DNA from: Microbacteriaceae bacterium
Lineage (GTDB): Bacteria; Actinomycetota; Actinomycetes; Actinomycetales; Microbacteriaceae
Direction of reading: 5' to 3'
Assembly: GCA_031177985.1 (NCBI GenBank)
Contig: JAPSJW010000001.1
Coordinates: 1-64,000 of the forward strand
DNA length: 64,000 nucleotides
Made by a program: the position numbers and the translations under genes. A model generated the notes under the pieces. It did no database searches and had not been told where the DNA came from. It saw only the letters and a program-made list of their open reading frames with translations. This document shows positions 53,101 to 61,715 of the stretch, in pieces. Numbering within the stretch: position 1 is the stretch's first letter; the number at the start of each line of letters is the position of its first letter.

Positions 53101-53837
53101 GTTCCCGGCTGCAGCGCAGCGCCCTGGGCAGCTGGCGCTATGCGCCGGCCCTCGTCTTCCTGGTGGTCGGTCCGTGGTCGGCGATCGAGCGCAACTGGTT
53201 CGCCATCTGGAGCCTGTGGGGGCTCATGCTCGCGCTGCTCGCGCTGGCGGTCGCGACGGTCGTGCTGCACCGTGCCAGAGCGCCGTTCCTCCCGCCGTTC
53301 TGGTTCAGCTACGCGCTCGCGTGGATCTCCGGCGTGGTCGGATGGGGTCCGCGCGACCTGCGCGTCGAAGTCTTCTCCCTGCCGCTCGGCCTCGCCGTGG
53401 TGGTCGCCGGGGTGCTCGCCTGGCGCTGGCGGGAGTCGTCGGCGGCGGCGCGCACGCTGGCGAACTGGCCGTACGGGTCGCGCTCCTCGTGGTGGTCGCT
53501 CGGCCCGGGCATCGTGCTCACCCTGCTGCCGTCGGTGCTGGCCACCGGCACCGACCCCGTGCTCTACCGGCCCATCATGGTCATCGCGCTGGCCCTCGTC
53601 GCGATCCTCGTCGGGTCGTCGCTGCGCCTCGCCGCACCGTTCCTGATCGGGCTCATCGTGCTGCCGATCGAGAACGTCGTCGTGTTCGCCGCCCAGATCG
53701 ACCGGGCCGTCGGCGCGATGCCCTGGTGGATCACGCTCGCGACCGCCGGCGCGGTGCTGCTCGCGATCGCCGTCAGCGCCGAACGCCGCACCACGCAGGG
53801 CCGGGGCGTCGCCGCGCGGCTGCGCGAGCTGCGGTAG
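50112..53837 (+). CDS. Large multi-pass membrane protein, SCO7613-like, with zinc ribbon
   Basis: The 1241-residue protein starts at ATG 50112. The N-terminal segment CPRCGAELTPVGICPQCG is a zinc ribbon in the cytosol, followed by an Ala/Pro-rich linker. The remaining 1100 residues are about 30 or more hydrophobic segments in a repeated pattern of Leu/Ala/Val helices and short Arg loops (LLLARRRPAASRGYLVAGL, LLSRRRGLTGAVRSVAASLL). This matches the actinobacterial SCO7613 C-terminal domain family. Function is unknown; a transporter or envelope scaffold is possible. A strong terminator follows. Confidence 0.85.
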   Translation: MPSTWSEDAARYLLRVDRCPRCGAELTPVGICPQCGTDLGGEGGERLWAASQRAAEAIRARQALIDALPVASVVMTTVPAVQPAQVAHSMPSAPAPAYASPAAEGPQYSHAPQQTGAPPAAAAAPAPEGRISVQSVLAVAGAGLFAVAAFVFTFLNPDLTDFGTRRLITAGVTVLFLAGSWLLASRRIRFSAEAIGALGMVFVAIDVWALGADSTPPQAGWLWAGAGTLVAGAALAALGSVIRLRSWVWSALIGIAVAPVLLSFAAELAWVSAVGWLAVAGVVLALQLLLLPVLRRRFDSPLRADVGALAVLHGLAGLAMVALLPFLEGTNLTRVLGASALLAGYAATAIVASRVLLPGLWSFVAGAAAAVAVAILPLAIVGLDAAWHLALVPLAAALAAVATGAVELRSSPGPAPAGPRIVAVQVGALSVLFTVAIPAAFSALLLAALPALEALRAGTTSGLEDSPAGPAAMLGLAAVAIGTSSFGLLLARRRPAASRGYLVAGLWIAALPLLALPGWLDLSRPAAALIAVAVAVLSASLAPTLPTPALRAPLLAIAHALLLQAALVSWGDQELAVTLGIVIVAALVPIVRLLPALARPFYLAGGYAYALVVLAAALDLAGLDPLPVLALTTTAASLFALAATVTGRLSAAGWWAVLAVTAVPFLIGVATVLFERSGWTALSTASIFLLALTLLLSRRRGLTGAVRSVAASLLVPALAVVVITLGAQLLAGSASPVTLPIIATIVALTLATSRLIALALEKRGIASPEVAAARFWIEASTLVTAAIAVLLALLRSAAGLDTAFVVLLVIGLGAALASVLARRRYGWWVAYGSFTGALWCLWARIGVDVAEPYFLPPALAAVLVGAVLVARRKPASALFVAGLAVAIVPTLVLLGVAGPGAGTGMVPWRTIGLLGASVVLLTVGWAAGASDGALGRWFAPVSRPLLLGAIVSAGAGPVQAVRWGLERDFAPFLTVGPAMGPVLVLSIAAALLAAIAGSRLQRSALGSWRYAPALVFLVVGPWSAIERNWFAIWSLWGLMLALLALAVATVVLHRARAPFLPPFWFSYALAWISGVVGWGPRDLRVEVFSLPLGLAVVVAGVLAWRWRESSAAARTLANWPYGSRSSWWSLGPGIVLTLLPSVLATGTDPVLYRPIMVIALALVAILVGSSLRLAAPFLIGLIVLPIENVVVFAAQIDRAVGAMPWWITLATAGAVLLAIAVSAERRTTQGRGVAARLRELR

Positions 53838-53848
53838 TCCGGGAACGA

Positions 53849-53884
53849 CGAAGGCCGGGCCACCCTGAGGTGTCCCGGCCTTCG
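53849..53884. terminator. Bidirectional terminator between SCO7613-like and helicase genes
   Basis: CGAAGGCCGGG (53849-53859) pairs perfectly with CCCGGCCTTCG (53874-53884). The stem is 11 bp with a 14-nt loop. It sits between the stops of two convergent genes and can end both transcripts. Confidence 0.75.
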
Positions 53885-53891
53885 ATGCGAG

Positions 53892-55964
53892 TCAGGCTCC
53901 GGCGAGCTCCGCGATGATCTCGTCGCCCGGGCGAACCTGGGTCCACTCGGCCTCGATCTCGGCACGGCTGAGCAGCTCCTCCATGCGACGGCGGCGGTTG
54001 CGCGCGACCAGGGTCACGACGATGCCGTCCTTGCCCGCGCGGCCGGTGCGGCCCGAGCGGTGCATGTAGGTCTTGTACTCGTCCGGCGCGTCAGCCTGGA
54101 TGACCAGGGAGATGTCGTCGACGTGGATGCCGCGAGCCGCGACATCCGTGGCGACGAGGATGTTGACCCGCCCGTTGGTGAGCTTCTCCAGGTTGCGCGT
54201 GCGGCGCGACTGGTTGAGGTCGCCGTGCAGGCTCACCGCGGGGATGTCGACGTCCTCGAGGCCCTCGGCCACCTGCTCCGCGAAAGCGCGGGTGCGAGTG
54301 AAGACGAGCTTGCGGCTGTCGCCGCGCGACAGCTCCTCGAGGATGGCCGTCTTGTCGCGGTGGTCGATCAGCAGCACGCGGTGCTCGATCGTCGACGACT
54401 CCTGGTTCTCACCGGCGACCTCGTGCACGCTCGGCTCGACGAGGAACTCCTCGACCAGTGCGGCGACGCCGGAGTCGAGGGTGGCCGAGAACAGCAGCTT
54501 CTGGCCGCCGTCCGACGTCATCCGCAGGATGCGCTGCACCGGCTCGAGGAAGCCGAGGTCGCACATGTGGTCGGCCTCGTCGAGCACGGTCACGACGACC
54601 TCGCTGAGGTCGAGGTGACCCTGGCGCTCGAGGTCCTCGATGCGGCCAGGGGTGCCGATGACGATGTCGACGCCGCGGCGCAGCGCCCCGACCTGCTTCG
54701 CCTGGGGCACGCCGCCGTAGACCTGGGTCGTGAAGAGGCCGACCGCGCGGGCGATGGGCTGCACGGTGCGGTCGATCTGCAGCGCGAGCTCGCGCGTCGG
54801 AGCCATGATCAGCGCGCGGGGCTTGCGGCCCATCGCGCGGCGCTTGCCGCCGCCGTCCTCCATGAGGCGCTCGACGAGCGGCGCGCCGAAGGCGATCGTC
54901 TTGCCCGAGCCGGTGCGGCCGCGGCCGAGGACGTCACGGCCCGACAGGACGTCGGGGATCGTGGCTGCCTGAATCGGGAAGGGGCTGTCGGCGCCCAGCT
55001 CGGCGAGAGCGCGCACGATGTTGCCGCCGAGGCCGAGGTCGCCGAAGCTCACGCCCTCCGTGTCGGTCGCCTGGATGGCCTGAGCCTCGAGACGCTCGAG
55101 CACGACGTCGTCCTGCGGAGTGAACGTGCGCTCCGCGCGGTCGGGGTAGAACTCCGAGTCGCGGCGGGCGGGACGCTCGTCGGCGTCACGACGGGGACGG
55201 TCGCTGAAGTCACGACGGGGGCGGTCCGCGCCCGCGTCGCGGCGCGGCCGGTCGCTGAAGTCACGGCGCGGGCGGTCTGCGTCGAAGTCACGACGGGGAC
55301 GGTCGTTGTACTCGCGGCGCGGGCGCTCGTCGCTCGATTCGCGGCGCGGGCGCTCGTCGGCGTCGCGACGCGGGCGGTCGCTGAAGTCGCGACGCGGGCG
55401 GTCCGCGTCGAAGTCACGACGGGGACGGTCGCTGAAGTCGCGGCGGGGACGGTCATCGCCCTCACGGCGGGGACGGCTGTCGCCGGAGTCGCGGCGCGGA
55501 CGCTCGTCGGCGTCACGACGCGGGCGGTCGCTGAAGTCACGGCGCGGGCGGTCCGCGTCGAAGTCACGACGGGGACGGTCGCTGAAGTCGCGGCGGGGAC
55601 GGTCATCGCCCTCACGGCGCGGGCGGCTGTCGCCCGAGTCGCGGCGGGGACGCTCGTCGGAGGTGCGGCGCGGGCGCTCGTCGCGCTCGCCGAAGGGACG
55701 GCGCGCCGGGCGCTCGTCCTTCACCCAGCCGCTCTTGCCGCGGGGGGTCCAGTCGGGGCGGCCGTCGGTAGAGGCGGGGGTGCGGTCGCCACGGCGGCCG
55801 GCATCCGTCGACCCGCCGCGGGCGGCGCGGTCGTCAGCCGTCCAGCGGCGCTTGGCGGGCGTCTCGTCGGGGCGGAACCCGCGGTGCTTGGGGCTGCGCG
55901 AACCCGCCTTGCGCGCGGAGGAGTCATTGGCGCGCGAAGACGCGCCCTTGTTGAAGGAAGGCAT
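53892..55964 (-). CDS. DEAD-box RNA helicase with Arg/Asp-rich N-terminal repeats
   Basis: The 690-residue protein has a disordered N-terminal region of about 280 residues made of RPRRDFSDRPRRD-like repeats. The helicase core follows: Q motif-like AELGADSPFPIQAATI, Walker A GRGRTGSGKT, DEAD-type box VLDEADHMCDLGF, SAT motif, and HRSGRTGRAGKDG. The core is the RhlE/DeaD type. Arg-rich repeats at the N-terminus, rather than the C-terminus, are unusual and probably bind RNA or drive condensates. The upstream 218-nt leader has an ACGATCG/CGATCGT dyad, and the same-strand region has no other gene. Confidence 0.93.
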   Translation of the reverse strand: MPSFNKGASSRANDSSARKAGSRSPKHRGFRPDETPAKRRWTADDRAARGGSTDAGRRGDRTPASTDGRPDWTPRGKSGWVKDERPARRPFGERDERPRRTSDERPRRDSGDSRPRREGDDRPRRDFSDRPRRDFDADRPRRDFSDRPRRDADERPRRDSGDSRPRREGDDRPRRDFSDRPRRDFDADRPRRDFSDRPRRDADERPRRESSDERPRREYNDRPRRDFDADRPRRDFSDRPRRDAGADRPRRDFSDRPRRDADERPARRDSEFYPDRAERTFTPQDDVVLERLEAQAIQATDTEGVSFGDLGLGGNIVRALAELGADSPFPIQAATIPDVLSGRDVLGRGRTGSGKTIAFGAPLVERLMEDGGGKRRAMGRKPRALIMAPTRELALQIDRTVQPIARAVGLFTTQVYGGVPQAKQVGALRRGVDIVIGTPGRIEDLERQGHLDLSEVVVTVLDEADHMCDLGFLEPVQRILRMTSDGGQKLLFSATLDSGVAALVEEFLVEPSVHEVAGENQESSTIEHRVLLIDHRDKTAILEELSRGDSRKLVFTRTRAFAEQVAEGLEDVDIPAVSLHGDLNQSRRTRNLEKLTNGRVNILVATDVAARGIHVDDISLVIQADAPDEYKTYMHRSGRTGRAGKDGIVVTLVARNRRRRMEELLSRAEIEAEWTQVRPGDEIIAELAGA
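55351..55650. repeat. Two 150-bp tandem repeats inside the helicase gene
   Basis: The segment 55351-55500 is followed directly by a near-identical copy at 55501-55650; both begin CGCTCGTCGGCGTC on the plus strand and a third partial copy starts at 55651. Each unit encodes 50 residues (ERPRRDSGDSRPRREGDDRP and following). The reading frame is kept. The arrangement indicates a recent in-frame duplication and probable length variation. Confidence 0.85.
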
Positions 55965-56182
55965 GTTTCTTTCCGGGAATTACAGGTACATGGCGGAGTG
56001 CGCACGCACTCCCGTCCCGGGCAGTCGTTGACCGAGGCCGTCATATACAGATGGGTCCAGAGCGAATGCTCTAAGACACGGCCTCGCGGGATCTCACAGA
56101 ATTGCACGATCGAAACGATCGTCGTCCCGAAGCCGACGTTCCAGCATAGCCCAGTTCAGCTTGGCGGGCTAGGTTAACCCGG

Positions 56183-57145
56183 ATGCCCAACCCGACCGTC
56201 GTGCGAATCGCCGCTGTGTGCGCGGCCGCGACCCTCGGGCTCGCCGGATGCTCCCCGCAGGGCACGACCGAGGAGGTCCCCTCCGAGTCGGAGGTGGTCT
56301 ATCCCGTCTTCCAGACCGATCCGGACGTTCCCGTGCTCGAGGACGTGCCGTACACCGACGGCGTCGAGCCGCAGCTGCTCGACGTCTGCCTGCCGGTCTC
56401 CGACGACGCGGTCGGCCGCGGTCAGGAGCCTCGCCCCGCGATCGTCTCCATCCACGGCGGCAGCTGGCGTCGCGGCGACAAGGCCGCGGTGACCTGGCGC
56501 GGCATCTGCCAGTGGTTCGCCTCCGAGGGCTACGTGACGGTGTCGATCAACTACCGACTGGCACCCGAGCACACCTTCCCGGCGCATTTCGAGGATGCGA
56601 CGGATGCGGTGCGCTGGCTCCGCGACGAGGAGCAGGTCGAGGCGTTCAACCTCGACCCCGACCGCATCGGGGTGTTCGGTGGCTCGGCCGGCGGCAACCT
56701 CGCCGCGCTGCTGGGCACCAAGGGCGAGGGCGACTGGACGACCGGCACCCGGGTCGCCGCCGTCGTCGACCTCAGCGCCCCGATCGACCTCACCGAGGCG
56801 GGCGCTCAGCTCGGCGGCCTCACCGACGAGTTCCGGCGGGTGCAGCTCGACTACCTCGGCTGCACCGATCTGCTCTGCGATGCCGCGCGGGAAGCCTCAC
56901 CTAACTACTGGGTCGACGAGACCGACCCGCCCTTCTTCGTCGCGCACTCGATCGACGAGTTCGTTCCGCTCGAGCAGTCTGAGCACTTCGTCGACGTGCT
57001 GCGCGACGCGGGGGTGCGGGCGGACCTCGTCACGGTCGAGGGCACGGCCCACGCCGCAGCGCTGCTGACCGAGGACATGCAGGGCCGCATCGTCGCGTTC
57101 TTCGCCGAGACGCTGCGCGACCGGGTGGGGACGGTGCTGCCGTGA
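56183..57145 (+). CDS. Lipoprotein alpha/beta hydrolase (esterase-like)
   Basis: The 320-residue protein has a lipoprotein signal (lipobox LAGC, Cys23). The alpha/beta-hydrolase core has the oxyanion HGGSWRRGD loop, the nucleophile elbow GVFGGSAGGNLAALL and a final His in VEGTAHAAAL, which together match hormone-sensitive lipase/carboxylesterase-type triads. The acid is likely the Asp of HSIDEFVPLEQ. It is exported and membrane-tethered, and overlaps the next, similar gene by GTGA. Confidence 0.88.
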   Translation: MPNPTVVRIAAVCAAATLGLAGCSPQGTTEEVPSESEVVYPVFQTDPDVPVLEDVPYTDGVEPQLLDVCLPVSDDAVGRGQEPRPAIVSIHGGSWRRGDKAAVTWRGICQWFASEGYVTVSINYRLAPEHTFPAHFEDATDAVRWLRDEEQVEAFNLDPDRIGVFGGSAGGNLAALLGTKGEGDWTTGTRVAAVVDLSAPIDLTEAGAQLGGLTDEFRRVQLDYLGCTDLLCDAAREASPNYWVDETDPPFFVAHSIDEFVPLEQSEHFVDVLRDAGVRADLVTVEGTAHAAALLTEDMQGRIVAFFAETLRDRVGTVLP

Positions 57146-58023
57146 GGCGGATGCTCGTTGCGGCCGTCGCTGCTCTCGCTCTCGCCGGTTGCACCCAGCA
57201 GGCCGAGCCCGAGCCGTCGCCGCCCGTCCGCCCCGCCTTCACGGAGCAGGACGTCGTCTACCGCGAGGTCGACGGCGAGAGCATCGCGCTCGACGCGTGC
57301 CTCCCGGAGACGACCGAGCCCACCGCATCCGTGGTGCTCGTGCACGGCGGCGGGTTCGTCGAGGGCTCGAAGTCGCTCCCCGACTTCGTGAGGCTCTGCG
57401 AGCAGCTGGCGGATGCCGGCTTCGCCGCCTTCAGCATCGACTACCGCCTGGCGCCGGAGCACATCCACCCGGCGGCGCTCGAGGACCTGCAGTCGGCCAT
57501 CGCATGGCTGCGGGAGCCGGAGCAGACGGAGCGCTATCTACTGGACCCGGATCGGATCGGCGCGCTCGGCGGGTCCGCCGGCGCCGTGCTGGTCAACATG
57601 GTCGGCACGATGGGCGAAGGGTCGACGACGGAGGGCTCCCGCATCGCCGCCGCCGTGAGCATCTCGGGGGTCGGCGCGTTCACCACCGAGCTCTTCGCCG
57701 TCGACGACGCCTACCAGGGGTACATCGACATCGGGCTGCAGTACTTCGGCTGCGTCGACGCAGAGGACTGCCCGCAGGCCTATGCCGCCTCGCCGGTGGA
57801 CCATGTCGACCCGACCGACCCGCCGTTCTACCTGCTCGCCTCAGCGGAGGAACTGCTGCCCGAGCAGCAGTCCGAGGTGCTCGCGGCGGCACTCGAGGAG
57901 GTCGGGGTGGAGATCGAGCAGCGCGTCGATCCCGGTGACGAGCACTCGACGCAGATCCTCGACGAGGAGTACACGGCGGAGATCATCGCGTTCTTCGACG
58001 AGCACCTGGGCGCAGAGCAATGA
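57142..58023 (+). CDS. Lipoprotein alpha/beta hydrolase, paralogue of the preceding gene
   Basis: The 293-residue protein again has a lipobox (LAGC, Cys17), the oxyanion loop VHGGGFVEGS, the nucleophile elbow GALGGSAGAVL and a late GDEHSTQIL His. It differs from its neighbour mainly by gaps, so tandem duplication is likely. The GTG start overlaps the first hydrolase stop by GTGA and the stop overlaps the GNAT ATG. The substrate is not known. Confidence 0.87.
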   Translation: MRRMLVAAVAALALAGCTQQAEPEPSPPVRPAFTEQDVVYREVDGESIALDACLPETTEPTASVVLVHGGGFVEGSKSLPDFVRLCEQLADAGFAAFSIDYRLAPEHIHPAALEDLQSAIAWLREPEQTERYLLDPDRIGALGGSAGAVLVNMVGTMGEGSTTEGSRIAAAVSISGVGAFTTELFAVDDAYQGYIDIGLQYFGCVDAEDCPQAYAASPVDHVDPTDPPFYLLASAEELLPEQQSEVLAAALEEVGVEIEQRVDPGDEHSTQILDEEYTAEIIAFFDEHLGAEQ

Positions 58024-58475
58024 AGCTGACCGTCGGCATCGAGTCGCCCCGCCGGGACGACCTGCTCGCCCTCATCCGCGCCGGCGACGAGTACGGCCTC
58101 TCGCTCTACCCCGCCGAGAGCTACTACGGCGTGGACCTCGAGGGCCTCGAGCGGCCCGAGGTCGCCTTCTTCGCGGCACGCCGCGACGGGGTGGCTCTCG
58201 GCATCGGCGCGCTCGTCGACCGGGGCGACGGCAGCGCGGAGCTCAAGCGGATGTTCGTCTCACCCGAGGCCCGCGGGCTCGGCATCGCGAGCGCGCTGCT
58301 GCGGGCGATCGAGCAGGCGGCGGCCGACCGGGACATCCGTCTCGTGCAGCTCGAGACGGGACCGAAGCAGCCCGACGCGATCGCTCTCTACGAGAAGCAC
58401 GGCTACCGCCTGATCGAGAACTTCGGACCGTACGTCGGAGACCCCTGGAGCGTGTGCATGGAGAAGGCGCTCTAG
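58020..58475 (+). CDS. GNAT family N-acetyltransferase
   Basis: The 151-residue protein has the acetyl-CoA loop MFVSPEARGLGIASALLRAI and the C-terminal LYEKHGYRLIENFGPY, both typical of GNAT enzymes. It starts at ATG 58020, overlapping the second hydrolase stop by ATGA. The substrate is unknown. Its stop region overlaps the convergent RND gene by 4 nt. Confidence 0.88.
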   Translation: MKLTVGIESPRRDDLLALIRAGDEYGLSLYPAESYYGVDLEGLERPEVAFFAARRDGVALGIGALVDRGDGSAELKRMFVSPEARGLGIASALLRAIEQAAADRDIRLVQLETGPKQPDAIALYEKHGYRLIENFGPYVGDPWSVCMEKAL

Positions 58476-61400
58476 GCCTTCGCCGCCACGCGTGCTCCCC
58501 GGCGCCGCGCACGCCGGCTCCGCCAGCGTTCCAGCAGCCCTTCGACGACGAAGTAGAGCGCCGGCAGCACGATGAGCGTCAGCACCGTCGACGACAGGAG
58601 TCCGCCGATGACGATGATCGCGAGCGGCTGCGAGATGAAGCCGCCGCTGCCGGTGATGCCGATCGCCAGCGGAATGAGGGCGAAGACCGTCGCGAGCGCC
58701 GTCATGAGGATCGGCCGCAGTCGGCGGCCGGCGCCGTGCAGCAGCGCTTCGCGCAGACTCATGCCGCGCTCCCGGTACTGGTTCACGAGGTCGACGAGCA
58801 CGATCGCGTTGGTGACCACGATGCCGATGAGCATCAGCACCCCGATGAGCGACGAGACGCCGAGGGGGATGCCGGAGGCCGCCTGCAGGAACACCGCCCC
58901 CGTGGCGGCGAACGGCACCGACACGAGCAGCAGCAGCGGCTGGATGAGCGACCGGAAGGTCGCCACCATGACGACGTAGACGATGAGGATCGCGACGAGC
59001 AGCGCGAGGCCCAGCTGCGTGAAGGCGTCGGCCTGGTCGGCGGTGACGCCGCCCAGCTCGGCGGTCGCGCCGTTCGGCAGGTCGAGACCGTCGACCGCCT
59101 GCTGCACCTCCGTCGAGGCGAGGCCCACGTCGTCCGAGCCGGGCGTCACGGTGACGGTCGCGCTGCGCAGACCCTGGATCGTGGTGATGCTCGCGGGGCC
59201 GTTGACCTCCTCCACGGAGGCGAGGTCGGTCAGCGGCACCGGCCCCAGCGCCGTCGGGATGGAGAAGGCCCGCAGCTCCTCGAGGGTCTGGGGCGCGGTC
59301 GGGTTGTCGATGTAGATCGACAGGGTCGTCTCGTCGAGGACGACCGATCCGGTCGCGCTCGGGTTCATGGCCTCGGTGACGATGCCGCCGACGGCGACCT
59401 CGCTGAGGCCCCGCTCGGCAGCGGCCGCACGGTCGACGACGATCGCGAGGAACGGCTGCGTGTCCGCGAGGTCGCTCGTGGCATCGGCGACCACGTCAAG
59501 GTCCTGCACGGCATCGACGACCGCCTCGGCCGCATCCGCGACGTCGCCCTGGTCGTTCCCGGTGATCTGCACCTCGATGTCGCTGGAGGCGAAGCCGCCG
59601 CCCGCCGCCGAGAGGGTCAGGTCACCGGCGTCGATCTCCTCGAGCTCCTGACGGATGCGGTCCTGCAGCTCCACCTGGTCGACGTCGGGGTCGGTCGTGA
59701 TCGAGAACGTGGTGTCGCCCCCGCCGAAGAACGCGGAGCGCACCGAGCTGCCGCTCGAGCCGATGGAGGCCTGCACGATGTCGACGCCCTCGATGTCGCG
59801 CAGCACGTCCTCGACGATCGTCGCCTGCTCGTCGCGGAACTCCAGGCTCGCGCCGTTCGGGAGCGACTGCCTCACGGTGACGGTGTTCTGCCCGGAGTCG
59901 CCCAGGAAGTTGGTCTTGAGAGTGGCAGCCGCGGGCACCGTGAGCGCCAGCACGAGCACCGCGCCGAGCAGCGTGAGCACCGGGCGGGCGAGGGTGAACC
60001 GCAGGATCGGCAGGTAGCCGCGCTGCAGCGCCGTCGGCTTGTCGAGCTCGTGCTCGGCATCCGCCGCCTCGGGGGAGTCGGCGTGCTTGTGGACGCGGCT
60101 GCCGAGGAACCAGTAGGCGAGCACCGGCACGATCGTGAGCGAGACGAAGAGCGAGGCGGCGAGCGCCAGCGTCACGGTGAGGGCGAACGGGCGGAACAGC
60201 TCGCCCGTGATGTCGCCGACCAGGGCGAGCGGCAGGAACACCGCGACCGTCGTGACGGTGGAGGCCGTGACCGCACCCGCGACCTCGCGCACGGCGGTGA
60301 GGATCGATGCGCGCTTCTCGCCGCCGCGGGCGAGGTGCCGCTTGATGTTCTCGATGACGACGATCGAGTCGTCGACGACCCGGCCGATCGCGATGGTGAG
60401 TGCGCCGAGGGTGATGATGTTGAGCGTGTAGCCGAAGGCCAGCATGCCGATGAAGGTGATCAGCACGGATGCGGGGATCGAGATCGCCGTGACGAGCGTC
60501 GAACGGATCGACAGCAGGAACACCAGGATGACGAGCACCGCCATCGCGAGGCCGAGCAGGCCCTCGGTGGCGAGGGACTCGATCGACTCCTCGATGAACG
60601 GAGCCTGATCGAAGACCACGGTGAACTCGGTGCCCTCGCCGATCGCCTCGGCGAGAGCGGGCAGCTCCTCGTTGATGAGCTGCGAGACGGCCACGGTGTT
60701 GGCGTCGGGGGTCTTCGTGATGGCCAGGGTGAGCGCCGGCTCGCCGTTGACCCTGGAGATGCCGACGGCCGGGTCGTCAACCAGGGCGACGTCGGCCACG
60801 TCGTCGATCGTGACGACAGGCGCAGCGGCCGGAGGAGCATCGGCGGCAGGCGGACCGGTGGCCGGAGCCTGCGTGTCGGCCGTTCCGAGCAGCGGCAGCG
60901 CTGCGATGTCCTCGACGGCGCGCAGCCGCTCGCCGGCCTGCACGATGAGCGTGCTGTCGTTCTCGGTGATCTCGCCGGCGGGCAGCAGCACCCCGTTGGC
61001 GTCGAGCGCGTCGCGGATCGACGTCGTGCTGAGGCCGGCCGCAGCCAGGGCGTCAAGGTCGGGAGTGATCGTCACCCGCTGCCCGGTGGTGCCCAGCAGG
61101 CTCGCCTCGCGCACACCCTCGAGCTGCTGGAGGTCGGTGACGGTGCGCTCGAGCTCGGTGGAGAGGTCGCGCTGGTCGAGGTCGCTCGTGACGGCGATCT
61201 GCAGCACGGGGAGATCCTCGATGCTGCCGGTGATCACCTGCGGGTCGACGTCATCGGGAAGCTGCGACTCGATCCGGTTGATCGCCAGCTGCACCCGCTG
61301 CTCGGTCGTCGTGAGGTCGGTGCCGAACTGGAAGCTCGCCGAGACGCTCGAGAGATTCGCACTCGAGGTGGCGACGGTGTCCTCGAGTCCCTGCACCCCC

Positions 61401-61618
61401 TGCAGAGCGGTCTCGATCGGGGTCGACACGTCCTCGTTGACGACCTCGGGGCTCGCGCCAGGGTAGTTCGTGATGACCACGAGCTGCGGGAAGGTCACCG
61501 ACGGGATGAGCTCCTGCCGGAGCGAGGTGAGCGCTATGCCGCCGAAGATGCCGATGACGATGGTGACGAGGGCGATGAGGGCACGGTTGCGCAGGCTGAA
61601 GACGGCGAGGAGGTGCAC
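58472..61618 (-). CDS. RND family efflux transporter permease
   Basis: The 1048-residue protein has the usual RND architecture: one N-terminal helix (NRALIALVTIVIGIFGGIAL), two large outer loops, and central and C-terminal six-helix bundles containing ITLGALTIAIGRVVDDSIVV and LIGIVVTNAIVLVDLVNQYR, with the proton-relay acidic pair. The sequence looks closest to Gram-positive SwrC/YerP-type exporters. There is no MFP or TolC partner, as expected. The outer loops contain Ala/Pro-rich linkers. The GTG at 61618 is the start. Confidence 0.9.
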   Translation of the reverse strand: MHLLAVFSLRNRALIALVTIVIGIFGGIALTSLRQELIPSVTFPQLVVITNYPGASPEVVNEDVSTPIETALQGVQGLEDTVATSSANLSSVSASFQFGTDLTTTEQRVQLAINRIESQLPDDVDPQVITGSIEDLPVLQIAVTSDLDQRDLSTELERTVTDLQQLEGVREASLLGTTGQRVTITPDLDALAAAGLSTTSIRDALDANGVLLPAGEITENDSTLIVQAGERLRAVEDIAALPLLGTADTQAPATGPPAADAPPAAAPVVTIDDVADVALVDDPAVGISRVNGEPALTLAITKTPDANTVAVSQLINEELPALAEAIGEGTEFTVVFDQAPFIEESIESLATEGLLGLAMAVLVILVFLLSIRSTLVTAISIPASVLITFIGMLAFGYTLNIITLGALTIAIGRVVDDSIVVIENIKRHLARGGEKRASILTAVREVAGAVTASTVTTVAVFLPLALVGDITGELFRPFALTVTLALAASLFVSLTIVPVLAYWFLGSRVHKHADSPEAADAEHELDKPTALQRGYLPILRFTLARPVLTLLGAVLVLALTVPAAATLKTNFLGDSGQNTVTVRQSLPNGASLEFRDEQATIVEDVLRDIEGVDIVQASIGSSGSSVRSAFFGGGDTTFSITTDPDVDQVELQDRIRQELEEIDAGDLTLSAAGGGFASSDIEVQITGNDQGDVADAAEAVVDAVQDLDVVADATSDLADTQPFLAIVVDRAAAAERGLSEVAVGGIVTEAMNPSATGSVVLDETTLSIYIDNPTAPQTLEELRAFSIPTALGPVPLTDLASVEEVNGPASITTIQGLRSATVTVTPGSDDVGLASTEVQQAVDGLDLPNGATAELGGVTADQADAFTQLGLALLVAILIVYVVMVATFRSLIQPLLLLVSVPFAATGAVFLQAASGIPLGVSSLIGVLMLIGIVVTNAIVLVDLVNQYRERGMSLREALLHGAGRRLRPILMTALATVFALIPLAIGITGSGGFISQPLAIIVIGGLLSSTVLTLIVLPALYFVVEGLLERWRSRRARRRGARVAAKA

Positions 61619-61715
61619 TCTTCCGAGTATGACGAGCGAATGCTGAGAGTTCGTACTCCTTCAGGAGTAGACGCCCGTGCGACGCGGATCGGCCGCGCAT
61701 CCGCCTCGGCGAGCG

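Noticed and set aside
55351..55700. CRISPR-like array
   Set aside because: The repeats are in-frame 50-residue coding units with no constant spacer length, no unrelated spacers and no cas genes.
54060..56177. 705-residue plus-strand frame opposite the helicase
   Set aside because: It mirrors the helicase repeats, has no motif, and begins inside the helicase 3' part; it is a shadow of the minus-strand gene.
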